A DNA stretch of 27,228 bases from Sphaerosporella brunnea (Eukaryota > Ascomycota > Pezizomycetes > Pezizales > Pyronemataceae), in assembly GCA_008704415.1 (NCBI GenBank), contig VXIS01000473.1, positions 1 through 27,228 on the forward strand, in the 5' to 3' direction. The position numbers and the translations under genes are program-made. Positions 1 through 8,189 of this stretch are shown here, in pieces; position 1 is the stretch's first letter, and every line of letters starts with the position of its first letter. The notes under the pieces are model-generated. The model was not told the origin of the DNA. It saw only the letters and a list, made by a program, of their open reading frames with translations, and did not search any database.

Positions 1-601
1 TCACTAAACCGCGTACAAGGAAGATAGGCCAAACAGTAATCCTTTTCTAAGGAAAAGACACTTGTTGGGCGAAGAGCTTTCAGATACAGGATTGGTAAAG
101 ATTCGCTAATGGTACGAGTATATTCGTACCGAAGGGAAAATAGGATAAAGATTTCGAAACGAATATAGATTGTGTAAACGACAATATTGTTAAGGCTGAA
201 CCGCACAATATCCTAACGATGATGTCTGCTAACTCTGGTGGTCTCTCAACTCGAGGGAAATCTCGCGGGTTATATCCTGACGGATTCGCCTTTGAGCCTC
301 AAAGTTGATTTCCAATCCTCGGACGAACAATTGCCCCGATTGCCACGTAAGGGTACCGAGCTTCTTTGACTAGCCAGGGATTATAGATAACCCCCACTCC
401 AGCTCGGACACTCTTCTGCAGCTATGGCGTGATTGAACGCGTAAGCTTTGATGCCTAGAATGCCCTATTGAAGTGCCGCAGTAGCTATGACGTGATGACC
501 AATTACCGAAGTGACTTTGGTACTTATCAAGTCTTGTCACAGGTGCTTCCCTCATACACCCACCGGGTACGTTCCGGTATAACGGTCGGGCGCAACGTGA
601 T
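1..601. other. gene-free left edge
   Basis: No frame here gives a protein I recognise; the longest is about 60 codons on the minus strand (370-555) and has no domain-like pattern. A loose internal repetition is visible: GCAGCTATGGCGTGAT near 418-433 and a related GTAGCTATGACGTGAT near 481-496. I see no RNA gene or transposon end. Confidence 0.5.
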
Positions 602-809
602 GTGAGTTATTTTGTACCCTGGAAAAAACTATTTTTCTATGGGAACCGGCAACTAACCACTTTTTGCCATATAACTCACGGTGAATAACCTGTGACAACT
701 GCAAGGTGTTAGACCAACACAGTCGTCATTATTCATTTGTATGCGCACGAATGGTGAGTTATTTTGTACCCTGGAAAAAACTATTTTTCTATGGGAACCG
801 GCAACTAAC
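602..809 (+). repeat. 56-bp perfect direct repeat, two copies 152 bp apart
   Basis: Positions 602-657 and 754-809 are identical over 56 bases, both starting GTGAGTTATTTTGTACCC and ending GGAACCGGCAACTAAC. The spacer (658-753) is unrelated. The first nine bases, GTGAGTTAT, recur inverted as ATAACTCAC at 671-679. Identity between copies implies a recent duplication or two copies of a short dispersed element. No coding frame crosses both. Confidence 0.9.
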
Positions 810-1095
810 TTCACCATCGCCATTATGACGTAAGTCTTGTAACTCTTAGGACACTTCCTAATAGAGTGGACTTATAGATGATTATACAGCCTCACTGTTG
901 ATAATCATCACCGTCAATAAACCGTTGTGTAGCCCTTAAGGTAATGTAGCCATAACTCGTAAGGGGGTACCAGAAATGGTACTGTGGGAGGTGGGTGTAA
1001 CAGCTAGCCAGGCGACACAGGCGGTGGCGTCCCTGCTGGCGGCCACAAGCAGTTGAGAGGACGGCGATGACAGAGGATTCCCCGACACAGCCCGC
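810..1095. other. no gene recognised between the repeats
   Basis: Short open frames on both strands overlap here but none has a domain or a codon pattern that stands out. A minus-strand proline/leucine-rich frame (1295-936) is the antisense of the purine-rich repeat that follows and is best read as low-complexity shadow. Confidence 0.45.
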
Positions 1096-1236
1096 AAAGA
1101 GGGAGGAGGTCTGGCGACGGCTCGGCAAAAGGGAGAAGGCAAAAAGGGAGGACGCAAAAAGGGAGGAGGCAAACAGGGAGGCAGCCCGACAAGAGGGAGG
1201 AGCCTCGGTGGCGGCCCGGCAAGAGGGAGAAAGCTC
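1096..1236 (+). repeat. purine-rich degenerate minisatellite (AGGGAGGA core)
   Basis: Units such as AAAAGGGAGGACGC, AAAAAGGGAGGAGGC and CAAGAGGGAGGAGCC repeat with a period of about 15 to 18 bases. In one plus-strand frame this gives a lysine/arginine/glutamate-rich peptide (KREEAN-like units, 1067-1258, 63 codons). I consider the peptide a consequence of the repeat rather than a gene. Confidence 0.7.
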
Positions 1237-1533
1237 TGCGGTCGCGGAGTGCTTTTGATGTCACTCATTGTCACACAGGCAACCAATCTAGCCAAAATAG
1301 GAAGTGCGTCCGATCGACATCATATGAGCGTGTAGGGGATAGTATGTGCCTAAGCTTGCGACGTTTATTTATACTTACAATATGGAAGAGCGGCAAAGTG
1401 AGCCGCAGCGGTGGCGCAACGCGGTGGCTCAACACGGAAAATTCACCCAACCAGAGGCTGAGTTATTAGCTGTGATTGCGTGGCGCATTGTGAAGCGCAG
1501 CTCTAGGATCCGGAGCGAGCGGTTGAATTAGTA

Positions 1534-1583
1534 CTCGCGCGGCCGAGTGCCAAGCTCCAGATTTTCTGATTGGCCCGCACAAC
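1534..1583 (+). repeat. left terminal inverted repeat of the Tc1-like element
   Basis: This 50-base end pairs with 8139-8187 with about six mismatches and one gap. The outermost bases CTCGCG and the central GATTTTCTGATTGG are conserved at both ends. Confidence 0.9.
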
Positions 1584-1786
1584 CTAAAGACCGCAAAAAA
1601 AAAAACTTGTACATCAAAATTTATTGTAAATTAGACGCTCCCACTTGTGATAAAAATCGTTGCAAAAAACGCTATCGAGCACGTCCTGGAGGGGTAGCTG
1701 GTTGGGGAGTGGGACGCTGATGTCATCATTGTGTGGCAACGCTGGATATGCAGCAACTCCCGCAACATCACAACGGCCCAGCAACC

Positions 1787-1921
1787 ATGGAACTCCAGCC
1801 CCTCGCTCCCAAACCAGAAGAATTGACCGCTTCCAAACCAGAAGAATCGACCGCTCCCACCTTCAATCTGTCAGACTTACCTCCCCGGCCAAAATCCGGA
1901 CCAATAAAGAGCGGTGTGCAT
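1787..1921 (+). pseudogene. Tc1-like transposase, N-terminal part (before the retroelement insertion)
   Basis: A plus-strand frame starting at ATG 1787 (further in-frame ATGs at 1733 and 1748) encodes a proline-rich N-terminus containing two copies of a KPEE[L/S]TA unit and the stretch FNLSDLPPRPKSGPIK. At 1917-1921 it meets the target duplication of the chromovirus. Skipping the retroelement and one TGCAT copy, the same frame continues without a break into the helix-turn-helix part at 6602. The N-terminus itself has no domain I recognise; the assignment rests on frame continuity, on its place inside the inverted repeats, and on the downstream catalytic region. The translation seen past 1921 is only LTR sequence read by chance. 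Confidence 0.8.
1917..1921 (+). repeat. target site duplication TGCAT, left copy
   Basis: TGCAT directly precedes the TGTCACGG start of the 5' LTR and is repeated at 6597-6601 directly after the 3' LTR. Five base pairs is the usual duplication for Ty3/gypsy integrases. Confidence 0.93.
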
Positions 1922-2202
1922 TGTCACGGCTCAAGGTTAAGGGGTGGCTCGGCGCTAGGGTTAGGGTGTCACGTGACGCGCGGTCATGTGACGGTAAAGC
2001 ATAAATGGCGAGGTTTCACTTGTTTTTGTTTCTTTTCTTCTTTTCTTCTTTACAGAACGTCTTGTATACTAGCGAACCTAGTAACCTTGAACCACCTTGT
2101 CTTGTCTCGTCTTCTTCTGCTTCTTGTCCTTGTCCTCCTGCCTCCGGTCCTTGCCTCGAAAGCTACGTACCTTGGACGTTTCCTCGTGCCTGTCCCGTTA
2201 CA
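1922..2202 (+). repeat. 5' LTR of the chromovirus
   Basis: This 281-bp repeat starts TGTCACGG and ends CCCGTTACA. It contains a pyrimidine-rich stretch (2017-2050, TTTCTTCTTTTC-type) just before ACAGAACGT at 2052-2060, which I take as the probable transcript start because it is complementary to the primer site behind the LTR. An AT-rich CATAAATG near 2000-2007 is a candidate TATA element about 50 bp upstream. It also carries CTAGGGTTAGGG, resembling two telomere units, probably by chance. Confidence 0.95.
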
Positions 2203-2213
2203 GTACGTTCTGT
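2052..2213 (+). promoter_or_regulatory. putative self-priming pair: LTR ACAGAACGT and primer site ACGTTCTGT
   Basis: ACGTTCTGT at 2205-2213 lies two bases after the 5' LTR, where the primer-binding site belongs, and is the exact reverse complement of ACAGAACGT at 2052-2060 inside the LTR. No tRNA-type TGG start is seen at this site. In Tf1 of fission yeast and its relatives the 5' end of the transcript folds back to prime reverse transcription; the arrangement here fits that scheme and would put the transcript start at about 2052. The start itself is inferred. Confidence 0.7.
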
Positions 2214-2267
2214 CGAACTATCTCCAACCTACGTAGCTCCCGCTCCTGCTCCCGACCTCGACACACC

Positions 2268-2621
2268 ATGCCGATATACAAAGCTATCTCCGACGACCTC
2301 TGGGCACGCCTCGTGGCTGCCAGCGCTCTCACCGATCTTGAAAACAATGACCCTCTCGACTATATCCACAGAATCTGCACCGAAGTCCTCAGCACCCCTG
2401 ACTATACACCTACACCCATGGACCTTTCTGCCAATCGCCGCAAGATCACACCCCAGGAACGAGCTGCCCGGCTTGCCGAGGGTCCCTGTCTCTACTGCGG
2501 CGGCCACCGGCACTTGGCTGCGACCTACCCCAATAAGCCGGCCCACCTCCGAGCCGCCGCCACCACTACGACTACCACGCTCACTCCCCTCCCGACCGAC
2601 AACCAGTCGGGAAACGTCTAG
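2268..2621 (+). pseudogene. gag: gag remnant with a single damaged zinc knuckle
   Basis: From ATG 2268 the frame runs 117 codons to TAG 2619-2621. It has a short N-terminal piece, then a PMDLSANRRKITPQERAAR segment typical of the end of chromoviral Gag, then a zinc knuckle CLYCGGHRHLAATY. The knuckle should be C-x2-C-x4-H-x4-C, but the last ligand is tyrosine (TAC), a single G-to-A change from cysteine TGC. Chromoviral Gag normally has several hundred residues including a capsid domain; nearly all of that is absent, so the particle shell could not be made from this copy. The frame technically opens earlier inside the LTR (2097), which I reject as a start. Pol follows in the -1 frame. Confidence 0.85.
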
Positions 2622-2654
2622 ACCAGCCGCACATTGATGGCTATGCTGCTGGTC
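2609..2654 (+). promoter_or_regulatory. -1 ribosomal frameshift signal at the gag-pol junction
   Basis: GGGAAAC occupies 2609-2615, phased in the gag frame as G GGA AAC, the X XXY YYZ pattern of a -1 slippery heptamer. The gag stop TAG follows four bases later (2619-2621). After a 5-base spacer a perfect 7-bp stem begins: GACCAGC 2621-2627 pairs with GCTGGTC 2648-2654. After one mismatch, GCA 2629-2631 can pair with TGC 2644-2646. The pol frame lies exactly one base back and is open from about 2535. Sequence, phase, spacer and stem all fit known retroviral-type frameshift sites. Confidence 0.85.
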
Positions 2655-5600
2655 ACCCCATCTCGTTGTCTTCGTCTAGCTTAGGATTGACAGCTTTTGG
2701 AGTTACGGACACAGTTGTGGAGGAAACAGTACTGGAAGGAAAGCACCTTATTGTTTCTTGCACTCTGTCATTCAGCAATAAAACTGTTCGTACTCATGCG
2801 CTGATCGATTGTGGCGCAACTGGCATATCCTTTGTGGACGAAGACTTCGCTCGCCATCACCAACTCCCCTTACGCTCTTTAAGAAAACCCCGTGCCCTTG
2901 AAGTAATCGACGGCCGTCCAATCTCTTCCGGTGACATCACTCATCTGTCCGTCGCCCAATGTACCATCCAAGATCGCCAAGAACAACTCCCCATGTTTGT
3001 CACCAAATTAGGACACTACCCCATTGTACTCGGAATCCCCTGGCTTCAGCTCCACGACGTCGCGATCCGATTCAGCTCTCGGACTCTCACCTTCGGATCA
3101 CAGTACTGCCTGGCTCACTGCAACCCCGTACCAACAACCGTCTCAGCTCTTAGCGAAGAACCTCCAGAGGTCTTTCGGGAACCCATCACAGCAACGCCAG
3201 CAAAACTCCACATCGCCTCACTAAAAGCCTCCTCCTTCTGCCGATTGGCCAAGAAAAAGCACCTAGCCGTCTATTCTATATCCCTATACGAAATTAATAG
3301 GGCCCTTGAAAAGAAGTACGCCGAAGACGACAACGACCTACGCAAAATTGTCCCCGCCGAATTCCACGGCTATCTCCCTTTGTTCAAGGAGGCAATTGCA
3401 AATAGACTACCGCCGCATCGACCATATGACCATAAGATTCCTTTGAGAGAGGGCTTCGTTCCCCCATTTGGCCCCCTGTATTCCCTCTCCCGAGAGGAGC
3501 TGGAAGCCCTCAAGGCCTGGCTCGAAGAAAACTTGGAAAAGGGATTTATCCGCCGCTCGTCCTCGCCAGCCGCGTCGCCCATCCTGTTCGTCAAGAAAGC
3601 AGACGGGTCTCTACGGCTGTGTGTTGACTACCGAGGCCTGAACGAAGGAACTATCAAGAACAGGTACCCGTTACCTCTGATCCAGGAGACACTGATGCAG
3701 CTCTCCAAGGCAAAATACTTCACGACGTTGGACATCCGAGGAGCCTACAACCTGGTCCGCATGGCTGAAGGGGAAGAATGGAAGATCGCCTTCAGAACCC
3801 GCTACGGGCTTTTCGAATCCCTGGTCATGCCTTTCGGACTCCCAAATGCCCCTGCCGACTTCCAAGCCTCCATCAATGACATACTTCGACCGTTCCTCGA
3901 CCGCTTTTGTACGGCCTACCTCGACGACATCTTGATCTATTCAGAGACCATCGAAGAACACCGCGAGCATATCAAGCAGATCCTCGATGCTCTCAGCAAA
4001 GCTGGGCTCCACCTCAAGCCGGAGAAATGCAAGTTCTATCAGATGCAGGTCAAGTACCTGGGCTTACTGGTCGGACGCAACGGCATCAAGATGGACCCCA
4101 GCAAAGTCCAAACAATCATGGAATGGGAACCACCATCCAACCTCAAGGACGTTCAGGAATTCTTAGGATTTGCGAACTTCTATCGCCGGTTCATTCGCGA
4201 CTATTCAAAGGTGGTTGCCCCACTCACCTCGCTGACCAAGAAAGACAATGGCCAACCCGTGCCCTTTGTGTGGGGTACCACGCAGCAAAACGCGTTCGAT
4301 ACCCTTCAAAAGGCTTTTACAATCGCTCCGATTCTCCGACACTTCGACTATGATTGTGAAGTTGTTGTCGAAACCGATGCATCAGATTACGTCTCAGCCG
4401 GTGTCCTGTCCCAGTATGACGATGAGGGAACCCTCCACCCCGTCGCCTTCTTTTCCAAGAAACACTCCCCTGCCGAATGCAACTATGAGATCTACGACAA
4501 GGAGTTGATGGCTATCGTTCGATGCTTCGAGGAATGGCGTCCCCACCTTGAAGGCTCTGCGTTCCCCGTCCAGGTTCTCACCGATCACAAGAACCTGGAA
4601 TATTTCATGACAACGAAACTGCTCAACCGTCGCCAGGCCCGCTGGTCCGAATTCCTGTCTCGCTTCAACTTCAAGATAGTCTATCGACCCGGTGTTGCTG
4701 GTGGGAAACCCAACGCCCTCACTAGGAGGTCTGGAGACCTCCCTAAAGAGGGGGATGAACGACTTTTGGCCAACCAACAGGCAGTCCTCAAACCGCAGAA
4801 CCTGCCCGACAATCTACGTTTGATGGCGGAAAACCCACCCAGCACCGGGCCGTCCTCCCTGGAAACCCTGTTTGACAAAGGGTACGAAGGGGATCCGTTC
4901 CCGCAACGAGTCCTAGAGATGCTGGCAAAAGGCACCCAAATCTCCAAAGACATTTCACTTGCCGACTGCTCTGAGCACCAATGGAGGCTAATGTACCGCG
5001 GATGCTTCTACGTCCCAGATTACGCCCCCCTTCGGCTCCGACTCATTCAAGACCACCACGACCCTCCGACCATGGGACACCCAGGACGTGCAAAGACCTT
5101 GGAACTCCTATCCCGACGCTACTACTAGACAAGCATGCGACACGACGTTGAGAGATTCGTACGCAATTGTCATACCTGCCGACGGACGAAAGCAACAAGA
5201 CACGCACCTTTTGGGACTCTGATGTCTCTTCCTGTCCCACACCATCCTTGGCAAAGTGTCTCCGTCGACTTCGTCACTGGACTTCCTGTCTCAAAAGGCT
5301 ACGATGCAATCTGCGCAGTAGTCTGCCGACTAACAAAACAACGCCACCTGATCCCCTGTCTTACAACCATCGACGCAGAAGGATTCGCTCAGCTATTTAT
5401 TGAAAACGTCTTCAAGCACCATGGCCTCCCCGACGTTCTCATCTCCGACCGAGGCCTCCAGTTCGTTGCTAACTTCTGGAAACACCTTGCTTCCTGTCTT
5501 GGGATTGAGACTGCTCCAAGCACCGCCTTCCACCCGCAGACCGATGGTCAGACAGAACGGATCAATGCCGTCACGGAGCAGTATCTCCGCGCCTACGTAT

Positions 5601-6280
5601 CATACCTGCAGGACGATTGGAAGAAGTATCTCCCCCTGGCCGAATTCGCCGTCTATGGCCGTAACCCTAAGTGCTCCTTTGAGCTAGACATTCGGACCGA
5701 CAACCCCGAACAGGTTGACGCGCAGCTGGTGGCCGAGTGGATGTCACACATCCACGACGTTCTACGAGCCGAGATGAAGTACGCCCAAGCTAGATATACT
5801 GAAGCCGCCGATCGGTCCCAAGCCTCCGCCCCTGTGTTCAAAGAGAACGACCTCGTCTGGCTGGACTCTAGGAATTTGCGCACGGAACGACCATCTAGGA
5901 AACTCGAAAACAAGCACCTGGGCCCTTACCGAGTGGTTCGAGCCGTCGGTACCCATGCCTATGAATTGGACATCCCCGACACCATGAAGAACTATCGCAC
6001 CTTTCCGGTCTCGCTCCTAAACCCGGCATCTTCCGACCCCCTCCCTGGACAGATCATTCCACCCCCTCTCCCTGTTGTTGTCGATGGCGAAAAAGAATGG
6101 TCCGTCGATGCTATCCTGGATTCCCGCTTGGTAAGGGGACGCCTCAAATATCTGGTAAAGTGGACCGGCTACGACCCACCGGAGTGGGAGGCGGCGGAAG
6201 GAATCAATGGCCTTGAAGCTATCGACCGCTTCCACGAATTGTACCCACACAAGCCCGGACCACTCCCAGATGATAGCTGA
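2615..6280 (+). pseudogene. pol: chromoviral pol: protease, reverse transcriptase, RNase H, integrase, chromodomain, with one in-frame stop
   Basis: Counting from 2615 the frame is about 1220 residues with one internal stop. The protease motif LIDCGATG has its Asp at residue 65. The reverse transcriptase has YLDD near 437 and LGFANFYRRFI downstream. RNase H has TDASD at 588, but its last acidic position reads KPNALTRR, with Asn where Asp is usual. The integrase zinc finger ends NCHTC; the core has Asp 885, Asp 945 and Glu 981 (D-x35-E). The C-terminus carries a chromodomain (about 1161-1215, LKYLVKWTGYDPPEWE), which in chromoviruses steers integration to histone-marked chromatin. TAG at 5126-5128 stands where the family has Trp. 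Integrase jumps from LAEFA to VYGRNP, suggesting loss of about 18 residues. Expressed by -1 frameshift from gag. Confidence 0.93.
5126..5128 (+). other. premature TAG inside the integrase zinc-finger region
   Basis: The frame reads SRRYY, TAG, TSMRHDVERF with no frame change, so this single codon separates RT/RNase H from integrase. Chromoviruses usually have YYW here; TGG to TAG is one G-to-A change, the type produced by RIP or cytosine deamination on the other strand. Confidence 0.85.
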
Positions 6281-6315
6281 AGCTTCGTCGGAGCTCAGCC
6301 ATAGGAGGGCAATAC

Positions 6316-6596
6316 TGTCACGGCTCAAGGTTAAGGGGTGGCTTGGCGCTAGGGTTAGGGTGTCCCGTGACGCGCGGTCACGTGACGGGAAAGCATAAAT
6401 GGCGAGGTTTCACTTGTTTTTGTTTCTTTTCTTCTTTTCTTCTTTACAGAACGTCTTGTATACTAGCGAACCTAGTAACCTTGAACCACCTTGTCTTGTC
6501 TCGTCTTCTTCTGCCTCTTATCCTTGTCCTCCTGCCTCCGGTCCTTGCCTCGAAAGCTACGTACCTTGGACGTTTCCTCGCGCCTGTCCCGTTACA
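6316..6596 (+). repeat. 3' LTR of the chromovirus
   Basis: It is the same length as the 5' LTR, with seven substitutions, five of them C/T or G/A. It is preceded by TAGGAGGGCAATAC (6302-6315), whose AGGAGGG is the likely polypurine tract. Its end at 6596 is followed by the TGCAT duplication and the resumed transposase frame. Confidence 0.95.
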
Positions 6597-6601
6597 TGCA
6601 T
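6597..6601 (+). repeat. target site duplication TGCAT, right copy
   Basis: TGCAT follows the CCCGTTACA end of the 3' LTR and matches 1917-1921 exactly. The transposase frame of the host element resumes here. Confidence 0.93.
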
Positions 6602-7920
6602 GGAAACAGGGTCCCCATTGAAGTGCGGGCTACCATTCTCACACTGCATTATTACACTGACAAAAGATGGCCCGAAATTGGTGCTGAGACTGGGATCAAT
6701 GCTCACACTGCAAGAGATATAGTTGTACGGGCGCAACAGAGAGTGGGAGACGGTGCAAGCTTCATGCAGGTGCATGCTTGTCTGATCGGGCCCAATGAAA
6801 AGGAAAACGGATCAGAGAAGCGGGAGAAAATTCCACTGCAATCTGATACAGCCAAAAAACTTATTACGCTTGCAACCAGCGATAGAATCCACCGCGATAT
6901 GACCTGGCCGGAGGTTGCGAAAGAATTGGATATTCATGTGGCACGTTCCACACTGGAGAAGGTCTTCCACGGGAATGACCTCCATTGCTACGTCGCGCCC
7001 CTCAAGCTGCCACTCACTAAAAACATGAAGCATGATTGTGTCCGTCTTGGGAAGCTCTGCCTCACAATTGAGATACGTCGTATCGTTTTTACGCATGAAA
7101 TGTGGGTGGAATTCAACGCACGGCGGTGGCCACAAAAGCAGACACGCCAGAAGGGTGAAAATGCTTGGGTATGTCTCCACCCAAAGAAGGACAAGGAGCC
7201 TGGAAGTCTTGGCCGTGTCATGATTAACTCCACGATCAACCGTCTTGTCGGAAAAGCACTCGGCTACATTTATCCTCAGTCGTCTGATGAGAGCAAGAAG
7301 CGCAACATGGAAACTGCAAAGCTGGTGAAGAATGAACTTCAAGAAAGGGCACAAAAGCGTATCGCACTCGCTGCGGTACTAGGTTCTGCTGAGAGTCAGC
7401 ATGTTGCGGAGGTCAATGCCCAAATTGACCGAAAATGAAGCGGAAGGGCGTACCGGCCGTCACAAACTCCGCCATTGCAACGCCATACAGGTTTTTAAGG
7501 AGAAAAAGCTGCCAGACCCTTCAAAAACAAAAGGCGGTATTAATTGGGTGATCTGCGTCCCATCCTGTTAAAGTGGATCCGTAAGGCCTTCCAGCCTCGA
7601 TTGCTGGAATTAACCGGTGATGACACTGTTTGGCTGGTTGAGGACAATGCCCCTTGCCATCAGACCGTCCAAGTCATTGATGTTGAGGACCGTGCAGCCA
7701 TGCACATAAAAACGTTCGACTGGCCCGCTCATTCACCAGACCTCAACGAGATTGAGAGGTGCTAGGACTATGAAAAAGTATAACGCACGGCTCAGCGCAT
7801 TTTACGCGTTCCTTTAGTTGCTTTATGGACACCGCTGATTTGCATTGCACGCAGGATGACATTAGCACCTTCCACTTTGCCGGTGCCAGTAAAGACGAAA
7901 TACAGAGGGCTAAGGCAAGA
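6602..7920 (+). pseudogene. Tc1-like transposase, helix-turn-helix and DDE part, broken
   Basis: Continuing the frame of 1787-1921, the peptide starts with a helix-turn-helix region (VRATILTLHYYTDKRWPEIG), then reaches the first catalytic motif, RIVFTHEMWVEFN, where His (CAT, 7094-7096) replaces the expected Asp. A frameshift near 7436 moves the homology (GRTGRHKLRH...VFKEKKLP) to another frame, and a second one near 7550 leads to WLVEDNAPCHQ (Asp codon 7643-7645) and WPAHSPDLNEIERC (Glu codon 7754-7756); 36 residues separate these two acids. A TAG follows where Trp is expected, and a last piece, FHFAGASKDEIQRAK, lies in a third frame at 7870-7914. With a lost catalytic Asp, frameshifts and stops, no active enzyme is possible. 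Confidence 0.88.
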
Positions 7921-8138
7921 CCCCTCCACCTTGCGCTGCCTGATGCTCCATCCCTTCGTGCTCCCTGCCTTTTTGCGCATCGCTAACTGCCCAGGACACG
8001 CTTTTGGAGACCTGGGATGCGTTGCCACACACGTTAATTAAGGGGTTATGTGATGATTTTCATCAAAAGTCCGAGCAGGTTATTCAGAGCGGTGGTAGCA
8101 ATCATTTTTATGGTTAAATTTTTTTTTCGTGATATTTT
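7921..8138. other. 3' untranslated part of the Tc1-like element
   Basis: No recognisable protein remains between the last transposase homology and the right inverted repeat. It is AT-rich near 8105-8130 (TTTTTTTTT run), mirroring the A-run at 1595-1606 next to the left end. Confidence 0.5.
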
Positions 8139-8187
8139 GTTGTTCCAGCCAATCAGAAAATCCGGAGCTTGACACTCAGCCCGCGAG
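8139..8187 (-). repeat. right terminal inverted repeat of the Tc1-like element
   Basis: This is the inverted partner of 1534-1583. It ends GCCCGCGAG directly before the TA target dinucleotide at 8188-8189. Confidence 0.9.
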
Positions 8188-8189
8188 TA

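Larger units (their letters stand above)
1922..6596 (+). mobile_element. Ty3/gypsy chromovirus (Tf1/sushi-like), complete LTR to LTR but defective
   Basis: Two 281-bp LTRs (TGTCACGG...CCCGTTACA) bound the element, and TGCAT repeats exactly at 1917-1921 and 6597-6601 as target duplication. The order is gag remnant, protease, reverse transcriptase, RNase H, integrase, chromodomain. At 4675 bp it is shorter than usual for the group; most of gag is missing and integrase has an internal deletion. The LTRs differ at 7 of 281 positions (about 2.5%), so insertion is moderately recent and later than the Tc1-like element it sits in. One in-frame TAG breaks pol. The element still shows an apparent self-priming site and a -1 frameshift cassette. 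It belongs to a fungal retrotransposon family, not to an infectious virus. Confidence 0.95.
1532..8189 (+). mobile_element. Tc1/mariner-like DNA transposon, split by an LTR retrotransposon
   Basis: The ends form an imperfect inverted repeat: 1534-1583 begins CTCGCGCGGCCGAGTGCC and the reverse complement of 8139-8187 begins CTCGCGGGCTGAGTGTC; both share CAAGCTCC and GATTTTCTGATTGG. A TA dinucleotide flanks each side (1532-1533 and 8188-8189), the target duplication of the Tc1/mariner superfamily. Removing the chromovirus at 1922-6596 and one copy of its 5-bp target duplication leaves an element of about 2.0 kb, a normal size for this superfamily. It carries one plus-strand transposase frame, now broken by the retroelement, frameshifts and stops. 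The element is therefore dead unless helped in trans. Confidence 0.9.

Noticed and set aside
602..809. CRISPR-like repeat-spacer pair
   Set aside because: Only two 56-bp copies in a eukaryotic context and no associated genes.
1957..1971. TAGGGTTAGGG inside the LTR as a telomere-derived sequence
   Set aside because: Only two units are present, at the same place in both LTRs; more likely part of the LTR itself.
2005..2637. 210-codon plus frame across the 5' LTR and gag region
   Set aside because: It is another frame of LTR and gag DNA with proline/serine-rich chance translation; the zinc-knuckle frame from 2268 is the real one.
6491..6596. Apparent N-terminal extension of the transposase into the 3' LTR
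   Set aside because: This part is translated LTR; the authentic N-terminus lies on the other side of the retroelement at 1787-1921.
7792..8028. Minus-strand 78-codon frame with FTGTGK
   Set aside because: The plus strand carries the transposase C-terminal piece FHFAGASKDEIQRAK in the same DNA; the minus frame is a shadow, and GTGK alone does not make a P-loop protein.
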